Shown here in pieces: positions 15,969 through 25,174 of a stretch of DNA of 64,000 bases. Origin of the DNA: JALOAT01 sp041685115 (GTDB lineage Bacteria; Pseudomonadota; Gammaproteobacteria; Thiohalomonadales; Thiohalomonadaceae); the NCBI GenBank assembly GCA_041685115.1, contig JAWLGK010000003.1, positions 124,001 through 188,000 of the forward strand. The letters run 5' to 3'. Positions within the stretch are counted from its first letter, which is position 1. Each line of letters begins with the position of its first letter. Under the pieces are notes generated by a model. That model did no database searches. It was not told where the DNA came from and was given only the letters and a program-made list of their open reading frames with translations. The position numbers were made by a program, and so were the translations under genes.

Positions 15969-16784
15969 TCACCAGCCCCATACCACGCCTTCGAGCAACT
16001 TCTCGTTTCCGGCGTAAGCGCTGCTCGTGGCGGGCAAGAAGATGCCCGTGCCGTTGCCCGCGAGTTTCTGGAGCAGGGGCTTCAGGGTCGGCAGCGTATG
16101 GGCCTGGCCCAAGGCGGCGACGAGATCCGCATGAACGCGCGGATCCACGCGCGGTCCGGCGGTGAGGGTGAGGTTGGGCAGCTTGTTGCTGGTGAACAAG
16201 GTGCGCAGGCCGGCGGTCTTTTCCGGCGGCAATTTTTCGAGGAAGTAACTGGGCAGTATCACCGCACTGCATCGTGCACCCAGGAAGGCCTCGAACGAAC
16301 CCTTCACGCCGCCGCGCGGCGCTACCAGCTTTGGCGCATGATACGGGCTGAACTGGGCGAGCAGCACCACGGCCGCCAGGTTCGGCGATGCCATGGAACA
16401 GACTTTTTCGAATTTCAGGGCGTCCAGGGAGGTGGGGCCGTCCTGGTGGGTGAACAAGGTGTAATCGAGGTGACCGTCGAGGCGCACCAGGGGGACGTGC
16501 CCGGTATGGGCGATACGCCAGGCGACGAAGTGCGGGCCGTCGAGGACGAAGTCGTAGTGTCCTTCCTGGATGTGGCGGCTGTAGGCCGCCCAGCTTTCCG
16601 GCGCCTCGAAAACGACCTGGTCGCCGACGATGCGGCTGAGTTCCTTGGCCAGCGGGGTATAGAACCGCCTGGCCTCGGCGGCATCTTCACGGGGTGGGGC
16701 CGAGAACACAAACTGGGCGGATACCGCCGGGACGAACAGGACTAACGACAAACACAGGACGAAGCGGTAGAACATGGGATCCAC
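15969..16784 (-). CDS. PhnD-like periplasmic solute-binding protein
   Basis: A 271-residue secreted protein with a signal peptide ending VSAQ near residue 24. The mature part follows the phosphate/phosphonate-binding (PhnD, type 2 periplasmic) fold: APPREDAAEARRFYTPLAKEL, YDFVLDGPHFVAWR and a second lobe from about residue 130. No ABC permease or ATPase gene is adjacent, so it may serve a distant transporter or act as a sensor. The downstream neighbour is a periplasmic rhodanese. Ligand not determinable from sequence. Confidence 0.75.
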   Translation of the reverse strand: MDPMFYRFVLCLSLVLFVPAVSAQFVFSAPPREDAAEARRFYTPLAKELSRIVGDQVVFEAPESWAAYSRHIQEGHYDFVLDGPHFVAWRIAHTGHVPLVRLDGHLDYTLFTHQDGPTSLDALKFEKVCSMASPNLAAVVLLAQFSPYHAPKLVAPRGGVKGSFEAFLGARCSAVILPSYFLEKLPPEKTAGLRTLFTSNKLPNLTLTAGPRVDPRVHADLVAALGQAHTLPTLKPLLQKLAGNGTGIFLPATSSAYAGNEKLLEGVVWGW

Positions 16785-17054
16785 AATCTTCTTGATGAAC
16801 GGGCCGGAGATGATATCGGCATTTATTCATGCGATGCATTGCGCAAGCGCAAGTGAACCTGCCGCCGATGAGTGGGCGCGATAGCACCCGTGTGCCCACG
16901 GCAGCACCGTGGCAGGAGCGTGCAACGGTTCTCAGTTGCAAGTTTTCTTTAGCTCGTTGTCGCGGTTCTCATGGCTCTTCGTGACCCATTTAACAGTTGT
17001 GAATCAGGTTAACGCTTATTTATCGACGATAAAACACTAAGAAGGGGTCGAACT
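16785..17054. promoter_or_regulatory. divergent intergenic region, AT-rich near 17000-17050
   Basis: This 270-bp gap separates the divergent PhnD-like and coiled-coil membrane genes. Its last 60 bp are AT-rich against the genome background and end in AAGAAGGGG before the ATG at 17055, so they probably contain the promoter of the 17055-19132 operon. I could not choose hexamers with confidence. Confidence 0.4.
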
Positions 17055-18482
17055 ATGTCCGCTGAAGGCTGGTATCTCATTTTCCCCGATTCACCCGGCG
17101 CGTCCATAGCCATGCTCGTGGTGCTCGGCATGGTCGTCCTGTACCTGGCCCGTATGCCGGTTCATCAGGCGATACGCTCGATCACGCGCGTGCTGCGCAA
17201 CGGCATGCGGCTTACGGCCCGCAGCCTGGAACTGCTGGAAAAGCGACTGGTTGCGCGCAACCGGGAGGTTCTGCTCAGCGCCGGGCGCGAAGCGGCGGAG
17301 CGGGTAGTCGAACGGGAGTTTGAGCGCGTCGAGGCGGCGGTCAACCGCGACCTGTCCGACTACCCGGCCCTGCACCGGCGCCTCAGCGCCTCGATCCAGC
17401 GTATCGAGGAAGACTATCAGTCCCATGCGGAAAGCCCGCCCGCGCCCGATGATTGGGTACACGCGGTGGACACCATCGCGAAGATCTCATCGACACGCGA
17501 CACCATGACGAAAGTCCTCAAGGACATCCAGACCTCCATCGAAAGGGATCAGTCCACGGCCCTGGAGGAATACCGCAAGGCCACCAACGAGCGTCATCGT
17601 CTGTTGTCCCGCGCCATGCCGCACTGGCGCAAGCTGGTGAAGGGCATCGATTCGGTTTCAGTGGCGCTGAACCGCTTGCTGGAGCGTTCACGCAGCATCG
17701 ACCGTTATATGGAAGAGTACCGCAGCATCGTGCGTGGCGATGAACATGCGGAGCGGGCGCTGTCGTCGTCTTCCATCACCCAGTTCTTCATCGCCGGCCT
17801 GGTGCTGGTGATTGCGGTGGGCGGCGCCCTGGTGAACTTCCACCTCATTGCGCGTCCGTTGCAGGAGATGGTGGGCGGGAGTGCCTACATCGCCGGCTTC
17901 AAGGTGTCGCAGGTGGCGGCGCTGGTGATCATCCTGATGGAAATCGCCATGGGTCTGTTCTTCATGGAGGCCATGCGCGTCACGCGCCTGTTTCCCGTGA
18001 TCTCCGCCCTGGACGACCGCTTGCGTATCCGCATGGGCTGGGCCGCCTTCGTGCTGCTGTTCATCCTGGCCAGCGTCGAGGCCGGTTTGGCCTACATGCG
18101 CGAAATCCTTGCGCAGGACGATGCCGCGCTGATCGCCCAGTTGGCCGGCACGGACACTGCCGTGGCCGGGCAGCAGTGGATCACTGCTGCCGCACAGATG
18201 GGCATGGGCTTCATCCTGCCGTTCGCTCTGACCTTCGTGGCCATCCCGCTGGAGTCGTTCATCCATGCGGCACGCACGGTATCCGGCGTGCTCGCGGTTC
18301 TCGGACTGAGGGCGCTCGCATTCTTTTTCCGCCTCGGCGGCAACATCTTCCACCACCTGGGTGCGCTGTTGATTCAGATCTACGACATCGCGGCCTTCGC
18401 GCCGCTGGGTATCGAGCGGCTGATCGCCAGCCGCAGCGCCGAACACAAGGCGTCACCGCGGGCAAAGGTTGCGGAGGCCTGA
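17055..18482 (+). CDS. coiled-coil integral membrane protein, unknown function
   Basis: A 475-residue inner-membrane protein. Residues 16-34 form an N-terminal membrane anchor. Residues about 45-240 are charged and helical with heptad-like spacing, forming a long coiled coil (LEKRLVARNREVL, STALEEYRKATNERHRL). Four hydrophobic segments follow (about 245-265, 285-305, 330-350, 380-400), then an amphipathic tail. No enzymatic motif. AAGGGG precedes the start. The VWA lipoprotein gene begins 2 nt after its stop, so the two form an operon and probably one envelope complex. I do not recognise the family. Confidence 0.75.
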   Translation: MSAEGWYLIFPDSPGASIAMLVVLGMVVLYLARMPVHQAIRSITRVLRNGMRLTARSLELLEKRLVARNREVLLSAGREAAERVVEREFERVEAAVNRDLSDYPALHRRLSASIQRIEEDYQSHAESPPAPDDWVHAVDTIAKISSTRDTMTKVLKDIQTSIERDQSTALEEYRKATNERHRLLSRAMPHWRKLVKGIDSVSVALNRLLERSRSIDRYMEEYRSIVRGDEHAERALSSSSITQFFIAGLVLVIAVGGALVNFHLIARPLQEMVGGSAYIAGFKVSQVAALVIILMEIAMGLFFMEAMRVTRLFPVISALDDRLRIRMGWAAFVLLFILASVEAGLAYMREILAQDDAALIAQLAGTDTAVAGQQWITAAAQMGMGFILPFALTFVAIPLESFIHAARTVSGVLAVLGLRALAFFFRLGGNIFHHLGALLIQIYDIAAFAPLGIERLIASRSAEHKASPRAKVAEA

Positions 18483-18484
18483 TC

Positions 18485-19132
18485 ATGAAGCTCAAGACAC
18501 TGTTCATCGCCATCGGCTGCCTGGCCGCCACGGCATGCTCCACGCCGGCGGATCATCGCCAGGGCGTCTACATGCTTCTCGACACCTCCGGCACCTATAC
18601 ACAGGAGCTGAACAAGGCACAAAGCATCATGAACTACGTGCTGGCAAAGCTCGATTCCGCCGACGTCTTCGCGGTGGCGCGCATCGACACCGCCAGTTTC
18701 AGCGAAAAGGACATCATCGCCAAGGTGAGCTTCGACGAGCAGCCGAGTCGCGCCAACCAGCAAAAAAGAGCATTCCTGGAGAACATCAACCGTTTCGTTA
18801 AGGAGGTCAAATCCAGCACCTACACAGACATCACGGGTGGCCTGCTCCAGGGCGTGGAGTTCCTGCGCGAGGCCGGCACGGGCAGCAAGACCATCCTGAT
18901 CTTCTCCGACATGAAGGAAGAGATCCCGGCGGGCTATGTGCGTGACGTACCGCTGGATCTCACGGGTATCCAGGTGGTGGCGCTCAACGTCACCAAGCTG
19001 CGCGGCGACAACATCGACCCGCGCGAATACGCGGGGCGGCTGGAAGCCTGGCGCGGCAAGGTGGAACGTGCCGGTGGCGCGTTCCGGGTCATCAACGACC
19101 TGGAGCGCCTCGAATCCATCGTGCAGGAGTGA
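18485..19132 (+). CDS. VWA-domain lipoprotein
   Basis: A 215-residue lipoprotein. The signal ends in the lipobox AATAC with acceptor Cys18. The mature part is a von Willebrand factor A fold: MIDAS-type DTSGT at residues 33-37, Thr in STYTDITGG, and Asp in IFSDMKEE. The third position of the DxSxS motif is Thr in place of Ser, which can still coordinate metal. The start at 18485 is 2 nt after the preceding stop and gives a correct signal peptide. A metal-dependent adhesion or assembly role with the upstream coiled-coil membrane protein is inferred from the operon. Confidence 0.8.
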   Translation: MKLKTLFIAIGCLAATACSTPADHRQGVYMLLDTSGTYTQELNKAQSIMNYVLAKLDSADVFAVARIDTASFSEKDIIAKVSFDEQPSRANQQKRAFLENINRFVKEVKSSTYTDITGGLLQGVEFLREAGTGSKTILIFSDMKEEIPAGYVRDVPLDLTGIQVVALNVTKLRGDNIDPREYAGRLEAWRGKVERAGGAFRVINDLERLESIVQE

Positions 19133-19142
19133 AGAAGCGGTC

Positions 19143-19171
19143 CGGCCCGGCATCGGTTTGATGCCGGGCCG
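19143..19171 (+). terminator. 12-bp hairpin after the VWA lipoprotein gene
   Basis: CGGCCCGGCATC (19143-19154) pairs perfectly with 19160-19171 across a GGTTT loop, 10 bp after the stop. No clear T-run follows. It likely ends the 17055-19132 operon. Confidence 0.65.
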
Positions 19172-19637
19172 CACGACCTTCGCCAACGCAACCGGATATC
19201 GGCCATTTTCCTTGCGACCGTTGCGAGCAATACCAAGTGCTGAACAGGAGCAAGCCGGACTGCTTCGCTGCTCGTAATGAGCAAGCTCCGTCCGTGGACC
19301 TGACATCCGACCCCTCCATCAGACATACATCCCTTCCATCACCGTTTCGCTCGGGCGGGCGCAGTTTCGTTCCTGAAGCGAGCACCATGAAAATCTGTTC
19401 CTGAGCCTGGCCGTTCCGTTAGTTCACGCGTTGGGTGATCCCTGCGGGCCTCGCGCGTGCTTAGCTTAAAAAAAGGCCGGTGGATATATCCATGGGACTG
19501 GCGGAACGAGCGGTGTTCGGCAGGTGCTCTTACCTTCCGTGCGTGTGCGCCTCGGTGTGGTCCGCCTGCCTGTGCACACGGCGCCCAGCAAGACCACAGG
19601 TGGCCGAGCCAGGTGCGATCACGGGGTGTGCCGGGCC
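19172..19637. other. gene-free interval
   Basis: Apart from a poly-A run and a GGATATATCC palindrome near 19470-19490, nothing recognisable is seen in these 466 bp. Short frames lack an RBS and have biased composition. Confidence 0.45.
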
Positions 19638-20687
19638 ATGCGCCTGAACGAGCAGGCCCATAGCTTGGTGGACATTGCACGCCAGAGCCTGCCAGTGGTG
19701 GCGTTGGTCGTGTTGGCCGTAGCCCTGGTGGGCGTGCTCTATGCGGGCGCGGAATTGTTCCTGCTGCTGTTCGCAGGCCTGCTGCTGGCCTTGTTGTTGC
19801 GTGCTTTGGCGCGCCCTTTGGAACGTGCGAGGGTTCCGGCAGGCCTGGCCTTCGTCGCGGCCGTTTTCATCTTTTTCAGCGTCCTGGGCGGTGTGCTGCT
19901 GCTGTTTGGTCCGCTGCTCATCGACGGCTTCGCCCAACTCGCCGAGAGTCTGCCCGAGGCCGCGGGCGTGGTGATGGAAAAACTCAAAGACCATCCGGCG
20001 GTGGTGCGCTCACTCCAGGACGCCCTGGGCGGACAGGGGGCAGGTATCGCCTCCGGAACCCTGGCGCGTGTTGCAGGGATTTTTTCCACCGTCATCGGTG
20101 GGGCGATAGCCCTGGTGGTGGTGGTATTTACCGCGGTGTATGTGGCGGCGGAGCCGGACCTGTACCGCACCGGGCTGCTGCGGCTCGTGCCGCCGCGCAG
20201 CCGCCCCCAGGCGGGTCTGCTCCTTGATGAGCTTACCTACATGCTGACGTGGTGGCTGTTCGGCCAGTTCGTCTCCATGTTCACCATCGGCGTGTTGACC
20301 TGGGTGGGACTGATGCTCCTCGGCGTGCCCCTCGCTACTACGCTCGCGCTGGCGGCGGCACTGCTGACGTTCATTCCCACCATCGGCCCCGTGCTCGCCG
20401 CCATTCCCGCTGTGCTCGTGGGCTTCACCGAGACACCGTTGCTCGCTGTCTACGTGGTCCTGCTATACATCGCGGTGGAAAGCCTCGAAAGCTATTTGGT
20501 GACACCCTTGGTGCAGCGCCAAGTGGTGAACCTGCCGCCCGTGCTGGTGCTCGCCGCCCAGTTGCTGTTGGCGGTGCAGTACGGACTGCTCGGCCTGTTC
20601 GTGGCAGCCCCCCTTTCGGTGCTGTTCATGGTGCTGGTCAAGCGGGTCTACGTGGAGGGGGTGCTCGGCGATACGGAACAGACGTGA
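19638..20687 (+). CDS. AI-2E family (PerM-like) membrane transporter
   Basis: A 349-residue polytopic protein of the AI-2E transporter family (PF01594 type). Two N-terminal hydrophobic segments (about 15-65) and a third (70-95) precede an amphipathic region, then a C-terminal cluster of helices with the family pattern TFIPTIGPVLAAIPAVLVGF and ESYLVTPLVQRQVVNLPP. Members include export proteins of unclear substrate and some Na+(Li+)/H+ antiporters, so the quorum-signal name should not be taken literally. The ATG at 19638 starts just before the conserved region; upstream in-frame codons read as non-coding. Confidence 0.88.
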   Translation: MRLNEQAHSLVDIARQSLPVVALVVLAVALVGVLYAGAELFLLLFAGLLLALLLRALARPLERARVPAGLAFVAAVFIFFSVLGGVLLLFGPLLIDGFAQLAESLPEAAGVVMEKLKDHPAVVRSLQDALGGQGAGIASGTLARVAGIFSTVIGGAIALVVVVFTAVYVAAEPDLYRTGLLRLVPPRSRPQAGLLLDELTYMLTWWLFGQFVSMFTIGVLTWVGLMLLGVPLATTLALAAALLTFIPTIGPVLAAIPAVLVGFTETPLLAVYVVLLYIAVESLESYLVTPLVQRQVVNLPPVLVLAAQLLLAVQYGLLGLFVAAPLSVLFMVLVKRVYVEGVLGDTEQT

Positions 20688-20787
20688 GTACGTGGGAAAG
20701 ATGCCGAGACTCGCCCGGTTCCGTTCCGCGACGGATTGTCGCGTGATAGCCTTGCGGCGCCACTGGAGGCCTGCGAATCGCCCAGCC

Positions 20788-21417
20788 ATGACTGAAGTCG
20801 AATACATCAAGTACTTTGCCGGCCTGCTGGCCATCGTCAATCCCATCGGTTCAGTACCGATCTTCATCAGCCTAACCCGTCAGCAGACCTTGGCCGAGCG
20901 CGCGCGCACGGCGCGCCTCAGCGCCACCACGGTGGCCGTGGTGCTTACCGTGGCGCTGGTTACGGGCGAAAGCATCCTGCAGTTCTTCGGCATCAGTCTC
21001 GCCTCGTTCCGCGTGGGCGGCGGTATCCTGGTGCTGCTCATCGCCATCTCCATGCTGCACGCGCGGGTGAGCCCGGCGAAGCAGACCGAAGAGGAGGTCC
21101 AGGACGCCGCGGAAAAGGAGACCGTGGCGGTGATCCCCATGGGTATACCGCTGCTCTCGGGCCCGGGCGCGATCAGTACGGTCATCGTGTATGCCGGTCG
21201 TGGCGATGCGGTGGGTCATTACGCGCTGCTGGAACTGGAGATCCTGCTCATTGCCGTGGTGGTCTGGCTCTCGTTCCGAGCGGCGCCGTACATCGCCGGC
21301 ATGCTGGGGCGCACCGGCATCAACGTGGTCACGCGCCTGATGGGCCTCATCATGGCCGCCATCGCGGTGGAAATCATGGCCAACGGCATCAAGCAACTTT
21401 TCCCCGGCCTGGCCTGA
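20788..21417 (+). CDS. MarC family integral membrane protein
   Basis: A 209-residue six-helix membrane protein. The MarC/YchE signature is clear: AIVNPIGSVPIFISLT near residue 14, a charged loop (residues 95-115) and MGIPLLSGPGAIST near residue 115. The ATG at 20788 fits the family start; the only GGAG is 17 nt upstream, so translation may be weak. Molecular function of the family is unresolved; it was once thought to affect multiple antibiotic resistance. It lies 100 bp after the AI-2E permease. Confidence 0.88.
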   Translation: MTEVEYIKYFAGLLAIVNPIGSVPIFISLTRQQTLAERARTARLSATTVAVVLTVALVTGESILQFFGISLASFRVGGGILVLLIAISMLHARVSPAKQTEEEVQDAAEKETVAVIPMGIPLLSGPGAISTVIVYAGRGDAVGHYALLELEILLIAVVVWLSFRAAPYIAGMLGRTGINVVTRLMGLIMAAIAVEIMANGIKQLFPGLA

Positions 21418-21574
21418 AGGCCAAGCGGCTCGGTTCGATGCGCTGCGCGGGACAGCCCCCGTACCCGGCGCGCACCCATCCCGTGTCGGAGTGGTATTCC
21501 CCTACGTCAGGCGGGTACACTGGCCGGCGTTCCGAATAAGAAGACAAGGTGTTCATGTGCAAAGGGAGTGCGCC

Positions 21575-23359
21575 ATGGGCCTGAAAGGGTCCTCGCCAGA
21601 CGCAACCATCTACGTGGTCGACAACCGCGGTGAACCGACCGACTGGTTAAGCGAAGAATTGCGTCGTCAGGGCGCAGCGTCGGTCGAACACGTGAACGCG
21701 GGCGAGCTGCGTGCGCGATTGGCGCCGGTGCACTACGGCCGTGACGGTGATGCCGCGCTCGTGGTGTTCTGCATGGAGCGCATGGACGAGGCACTCTTGG
21801 ATCATTGCCGCCGCTTCCATGACCTCATCGAGCATGGCCGACTCGGCATCGTCGGCCTGGTGTATGGGCCGGTGCCCGATGAGGCCGCCTGGGGCGATGC
21901 GCTGGCGAGCGGGTGCGTCGACGTGCTGCATACGGACGGCCGTCTCATCCGTCAGGACCTGCATCACCGCCTGCTGCTGGCCTGGAAGCTGATCAACGAA
22001 CGGCGTCTGCGCGTCACGCAGGAGCAGCATTACCAGATGCAACTGGCCGACCGGCGTGTCATGGAGGCGCGCAGCCATTACGCCGCCAATCACGATCTGG
22101 TGACCGAACTGGCCAACCGCAGCGCCTTCGAACGGGCGCTCGGCGCCTGTATCGAGCTGGGTCGCCAGCGTGGCATCACCAACGCCCTGCTGCATCTGGA
22201 TATCGACCGTTTCAAACTGCACAACGAGGTGGCTGGGCACGGCGCCGGTGACCACCTTCTGTTGCTGGTCGCCAATATCCTTCGTGGGGCCTTGCCGCCC
22301 GAATACCTTCTTGGCCGGCTGGGTGCCGATGAATTCGCGGTGCTGCTGCAAGGGGCGGACGAGCAGGAGGCTATGCGCCTCGCCGATGACTTGCGTGTGC
22401 GCGTGTCGCAAATCGAGCCTGACGGCGAACACATCGTCTATCACGTGGCGGCCAGCTGCGGGGTGACCGTATTCCTGCCGGGCAGCGTGTCCAACGCAAG
22501 CCAGGTGTTCGCCCAGGCGGAACAGGCGTGCTATGTGGCGAAAACGCGTGGCGGCAATGCCATCCATCGCTTCAGTCATGACGATCGCGCCCTGGCACAT
22601 CTGCGCGAGGATATGCATTGGGCCCGCCCCATCCGCCAGGCCTTGGCGGAGGACCGTTTCTTTCTCGCCTTTCAGCCCATCCTGTCCGTGGCCGAAGGAC
22701 GCATTTCCCACTACGAGGCCCTGCTGCGCATCCCCACCGCCTGTGGCGGTGACGGTGAGTCCGCACGCTTCATGTTGGCCGCGGAACGCCTGGGGCTCGC
22801 GCAACAGATAGATCTATGGGTGGTTAACAAGGCGCTGGATTTTCTCCACGAACACCCCGACCTTCGCCTGGCGGTCAACCTGTCGAGCCATGCCTTTCAG
22901 GAGCCGGGCCTGCTGCCGCTGCTCAAGAAGAAGCTGGCCGCCACCCAGGTTTCGCCGGAACGACTCACCTTCGAGATCACAGAGACCGCCGCGATCGTCA
23001 ATCTGGTGCACACGCGACGCCTGATTTGTGAAATCGCCGCGTTGGGTTGCAGGTTTGCTCTCGATGACTTCGGTTCGGGCTTCAGCTCCTATAATTACAT
23101 CAAGCATTTTCCCATCGATATGCTGAAGATCGACGGTTCGTTCATCGTGGGTATTCGCGATGATCGCCGCGACAAGGCCATCGTCCAGTCGATGGTGGAT
23201 GTGGGCCACAGCCTGGATAAGGAAGTCGTGGCGGAATTTATCGAGGACGGTGCGACGTTCCGGTTGCTGGTGGAGATGGGCATCGATTATGGACAGGGCT
23301 ATTTCATCGGTCGGCCGACGCTCGACCTGAAAGCTGCGAAGGATCGGTTAAAGCAATGA
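21575..23359 (+). CDS. GGDEF-EAL protein, likely c-di-GMP phosphodiesterase
   Basis: A 594-residue cytoplasmic protein with three parts. Residues 8-125 resemble a degenerate receiver domain (VYVVDN, VVFCMERMDEALLD, GLVYG). The cyclase domain has GADEF at residues 250-254 in place of GGDEF, so it probably does not make c-di-GMP. The EAL domain looks complete: EAL at 381-383, AVNLSS, EITET, LDDFGSGFSSY and KIDGSF. It should hydrolyse c-di-GMP, perhaps with GTP-binding control by the GADEF domain. GGGAG precedes the ATG at 21575. Its stop overlaps the start of the HDOD gene by 4 nt. Confidence 0.88.
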   Translation: MGLKGSSPDATIYVVDNRGEPTDWLSEELRRQGAASVEHVNAGELRARLAPVHYGRDGDAALVVFCMERMDEALLDHCRRFHDLIEHGRLGIVGLVYGPVPDEAAWGDALASGCVDVLHTDGRLIRQDLHHRLLLAWKLINERRLRVTQEQHYQMQLADRRVMEARSHYAANHDLVTELANRSAFERALGACIELGRQRGITNALLHLDIDRFKLHNEVAGHGAGDHLLLLVANILRGALPPEYLLGRLGADEFAVLLQGADEQEAMRLADDLRVRVSQIEPDGEHIVYHVAASCGVTVFLPGSVSNASQVFAQAEQACYVAKTRGGNAIHRFSHDDRALAHLREDMHWARPIRQALAEDRFFLAFQPILSVAEGRISHYEALLRIPTACGGDGESARFMLAAERLGLAQQIDLWVVNKALDFLHEHPDLRLAVNLSSHAFQEPGLLPLLKKKLAATQVSPERLTFEITETAAIVNLVHTRRLICEIAALGCRFALDDFGSGFSSYNYIKHFPIDMLKIDGSFIVGIRDDRRDKAIVQSMVDVGHSLDKEVVAEFIEDGATFRLLVEMGIDYGQGYFIGRPTLDLKAAKDRLKQ

Positions 23360-24225
23360 CGTTTATCCGTTTCGATCGGACGGACCTCAAGGTTGATGAT
23401 TTACTGCTTGGGGACGTGGCGCTGGTGTCTCCACCCGAAGTCTACGCCCGCTTGACGCACCTGCTGGAAAATGCGGAGGCAACGTTGACAGCCGTCGTCG
23501 ACGTGATTGAGCACGACCCTGCGCTCGCTGCGCGGCTGTTGCGCCTCGCCAACAGCCCCTTCTTCGCGCTGCTGCGGCCAGTGCTCAACGTCAGTGAGGC
23601 CATCGCCCTCATCGGTATCCAGGAGTTGAAGCAGCTGGTGCTCGCCACTGAGGTCATCCGCCACTTCGACGGGATTCCAGCGAACCTGATCGACATCTAC
23701 GCCTTCTGGCGCCAGAGCGTGCGTTGCGCCGTGCTGGCGCGGCTGTTGGCTGACCGTCGTTCGCCGCCCCTGGATGCGGATGCAATGTTCGTGGCGGCTC
23801 TGTTGCATGGCGTTGGTCATCTGGTCATCTACGCCCGCCTTCCGGAATTGGGCCGCAAGACCCTGCTCGAGCACCGCTATCGTGGCGAGCCCTTGTATGC
23901 CATGCAGCGCGAATTCATCGGCTTCGATTACGCGCAAGTGGGCGAAGCGCTGGCGCGGCGCTGGCGGTTGCCCGAGCTGTTTCGTTGTGTGATTGCCTGG
24001 CACATCCATCCGGAGCAGGCCGAGAGCCACGGCGCAGAAGCGGCGTTGGTGCATCTGGCCCTTGCCGCAGGGCGGGCGCCGTCGTTTGATCGCGAACAGG
24101 TGCGCGACTTCCTGCCGCGCGAGAGCAGCGCCTGGGAGCTGGCCGGCATCACCCACGCCATGCTCGAAGACGCCCTGTCCGAGGCCGAGCAGGATTTCCT
24201 GGCGGCGCTCGCACTGCTGCGTTGA
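23356..24225 (+). CDS. HDOD-domain signalling protein
   Basis: A 289-residue protein. Residues about 25-220 match the HDOD (metal-dependent phosphohydrolase-related) output domain: ALAARLLRLANSPFF, AIALIGIQELKQLVLATEV and LLHGVGHLVIYARLP. Such domains often act without the catalytic His-Asp set. The ATG overlaps the previous stop (ATGA), so it is translationally coupled to the GGDEF-EAL protein and probably works with it in c-di-GMP-linked control. Confidence 0.85.
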   Translation: MTFIRFDRTDLKVDDLLLGDVALVSPPEVYARLTHLLENAEATLTAVVDVIEHDPALAARLLRLANSPFFALLRPVLNVSEAIALIGIQELKQLVLATEVIRHFDGIPANLIDIYAFWRQSVRCAVLARLLADRRSPPLDADAMFVAALLHGVGHLVIYARLPELGRKTLLEHRYRGEPLYAMQREFIGFDYAQVGEALARRWRLPELFRCVIAWHIHPEQAESHGAEAALVHLALAAGRAPSFDREQVRDFLPRESSAWELAGITHAMLEDALSEAEQDFLAALALLR

Positions 24226-24247
24226 AGCCCAGTAAAACAACGGCCCC

Positions 24248-24273
24248 AACGCAGAGGCGCAGAGGCGCAGAGA
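24248..24273. repeat. AACGCAGAGGCGCAGAGG dispersed repeat
   Basis: A GCAGAGGC-type near-tandem repeat in the convergent gap between the HDOD gene and the RlmA-like gene. Related copies are at 45646-45738 and 51049-51085. Confidence 0.65.
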
Positions 24274-24336
24274 CCCCAGAGGGATTTGTATCGTTCCCAT
24301 GTAGGCTCTCCGTGTGTCAGTTCGCTGACAAGAGCA

Positions 24337-25173
24337 CTATGCTCGCGGGCGGAACACCGAGATCGCGAACGAAGCGGTCACGGTGAGTGGTTCCGGCCGC
24401 TTGTCGATGGCCTGCACAAGCGCCTCCTGGGTCAGGTGATGACCGCTCGGTCCCATGCCGGCCAGCGCCACGGCCTCGGCCTTGGTCAGGGCCATAGGGA
24501 AGCGCAACTCCTCGCGCTCTGCAAGATGGAACGATGGCGACAACGTTTCCTCCAGGCGCGCCCCCTTGCGTTCGTCCACCGTCAGCAGTCCCAGGGCCGC
24601 CACCAGTTCCGCCAGGTGATCCATGCCGGGTGTGACCACCAGCAGGGCGCCATCGGGCCGCAACACGCGCCGGAATTCGGCACCGTTGCGCGGCGCGAAC
24701 ACGTCGAGCACCAAGGCCGCGCTGGCGGACTTCACGGGCAGCGGGCGCCACACATCCCACACCACCGCCGCTGCACGGCCATGGGCGCGTGCCGCGCGGC
24801 GCAGCGCAAACTTGGAAATGTCCAGGGCGAGACCGACGGCATAGGGAATCTGTTCGAGCAGTGCGTGCAGGTAATAACCGGTCCCCGCGCCCACATCGAT
24901 CACCAACCCGCGCTGCATGAGCTTCGCGGCGTGGCTGGCCACTTTATCCGCGAGTCGCCGGTAGTGACCCGCCGCGAGGAAGGCCGCGCGGGCCTGCACC
25001 ATGTCCTGGGTATCCGCGCTACCGGGCGGCGCGTGTCCGGCCAGCAGGTTGACATAGCCCTGGCGTGCCACGTCGAAGCTGTGGCGTGTCTCGCAACGCA
25101 GGGCGTGGTCGCTCAGGCGCAGGTCTTTGCCGCAGATGGGGCAGGTGAGGAAAGCGGCCAGTTCGGCAAGCAT
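24337..25173 (-). CDS. rlmA: 23S rRNA (guanine-N1)-methyltransferase, RlmA-like
   Basis: A 278-residue SAM-dependent methyltransferase. The N-terminal zinc finger is intact: Cys11, Cys14, Cys27 and His31 in TCPICGKDL...RCETRH. It is followed by GYVNLL (residue 40), the SAM-binding VIDVGAGTGYYL (about residue 92) and VLDVFAPRNGAEFRRVL. This matches RlmA, which methylates G745 of 23S rRNA in E. coli, or its RlmA(II) relative for G748. The ATG is 1 nt after the cobS stop, so it is the last gene of the cobU-cobT-cobS operon, an unexpected companion for B12 genes. Confidence 0.88.
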   Translation of the reverse strand: MLAELAAFLTCPICGKDLRLSDHALRCETRHSFDVARQGYVNLLAGHAPPGSADTQDMVQARAAFLAAGHYRRLADKVASHAAKLMQRGLVIDVGAGTGYYLHALLEQIPYAVGLALDISKFALRRAARAHGRAAAVVWDVWRPLPVKSASAALVLDVFAPRNGAEFRRVLRPDGALLVVTPGMDHLAELVAALGLLTVDERKGARLEETLSPSFHLAEREELRFPMALTKAEAVALAGMGPSGHHLTQEALVQAIDKRPEPLTVTASFAISVFRPRA

Positions 25174-25174
25174 G

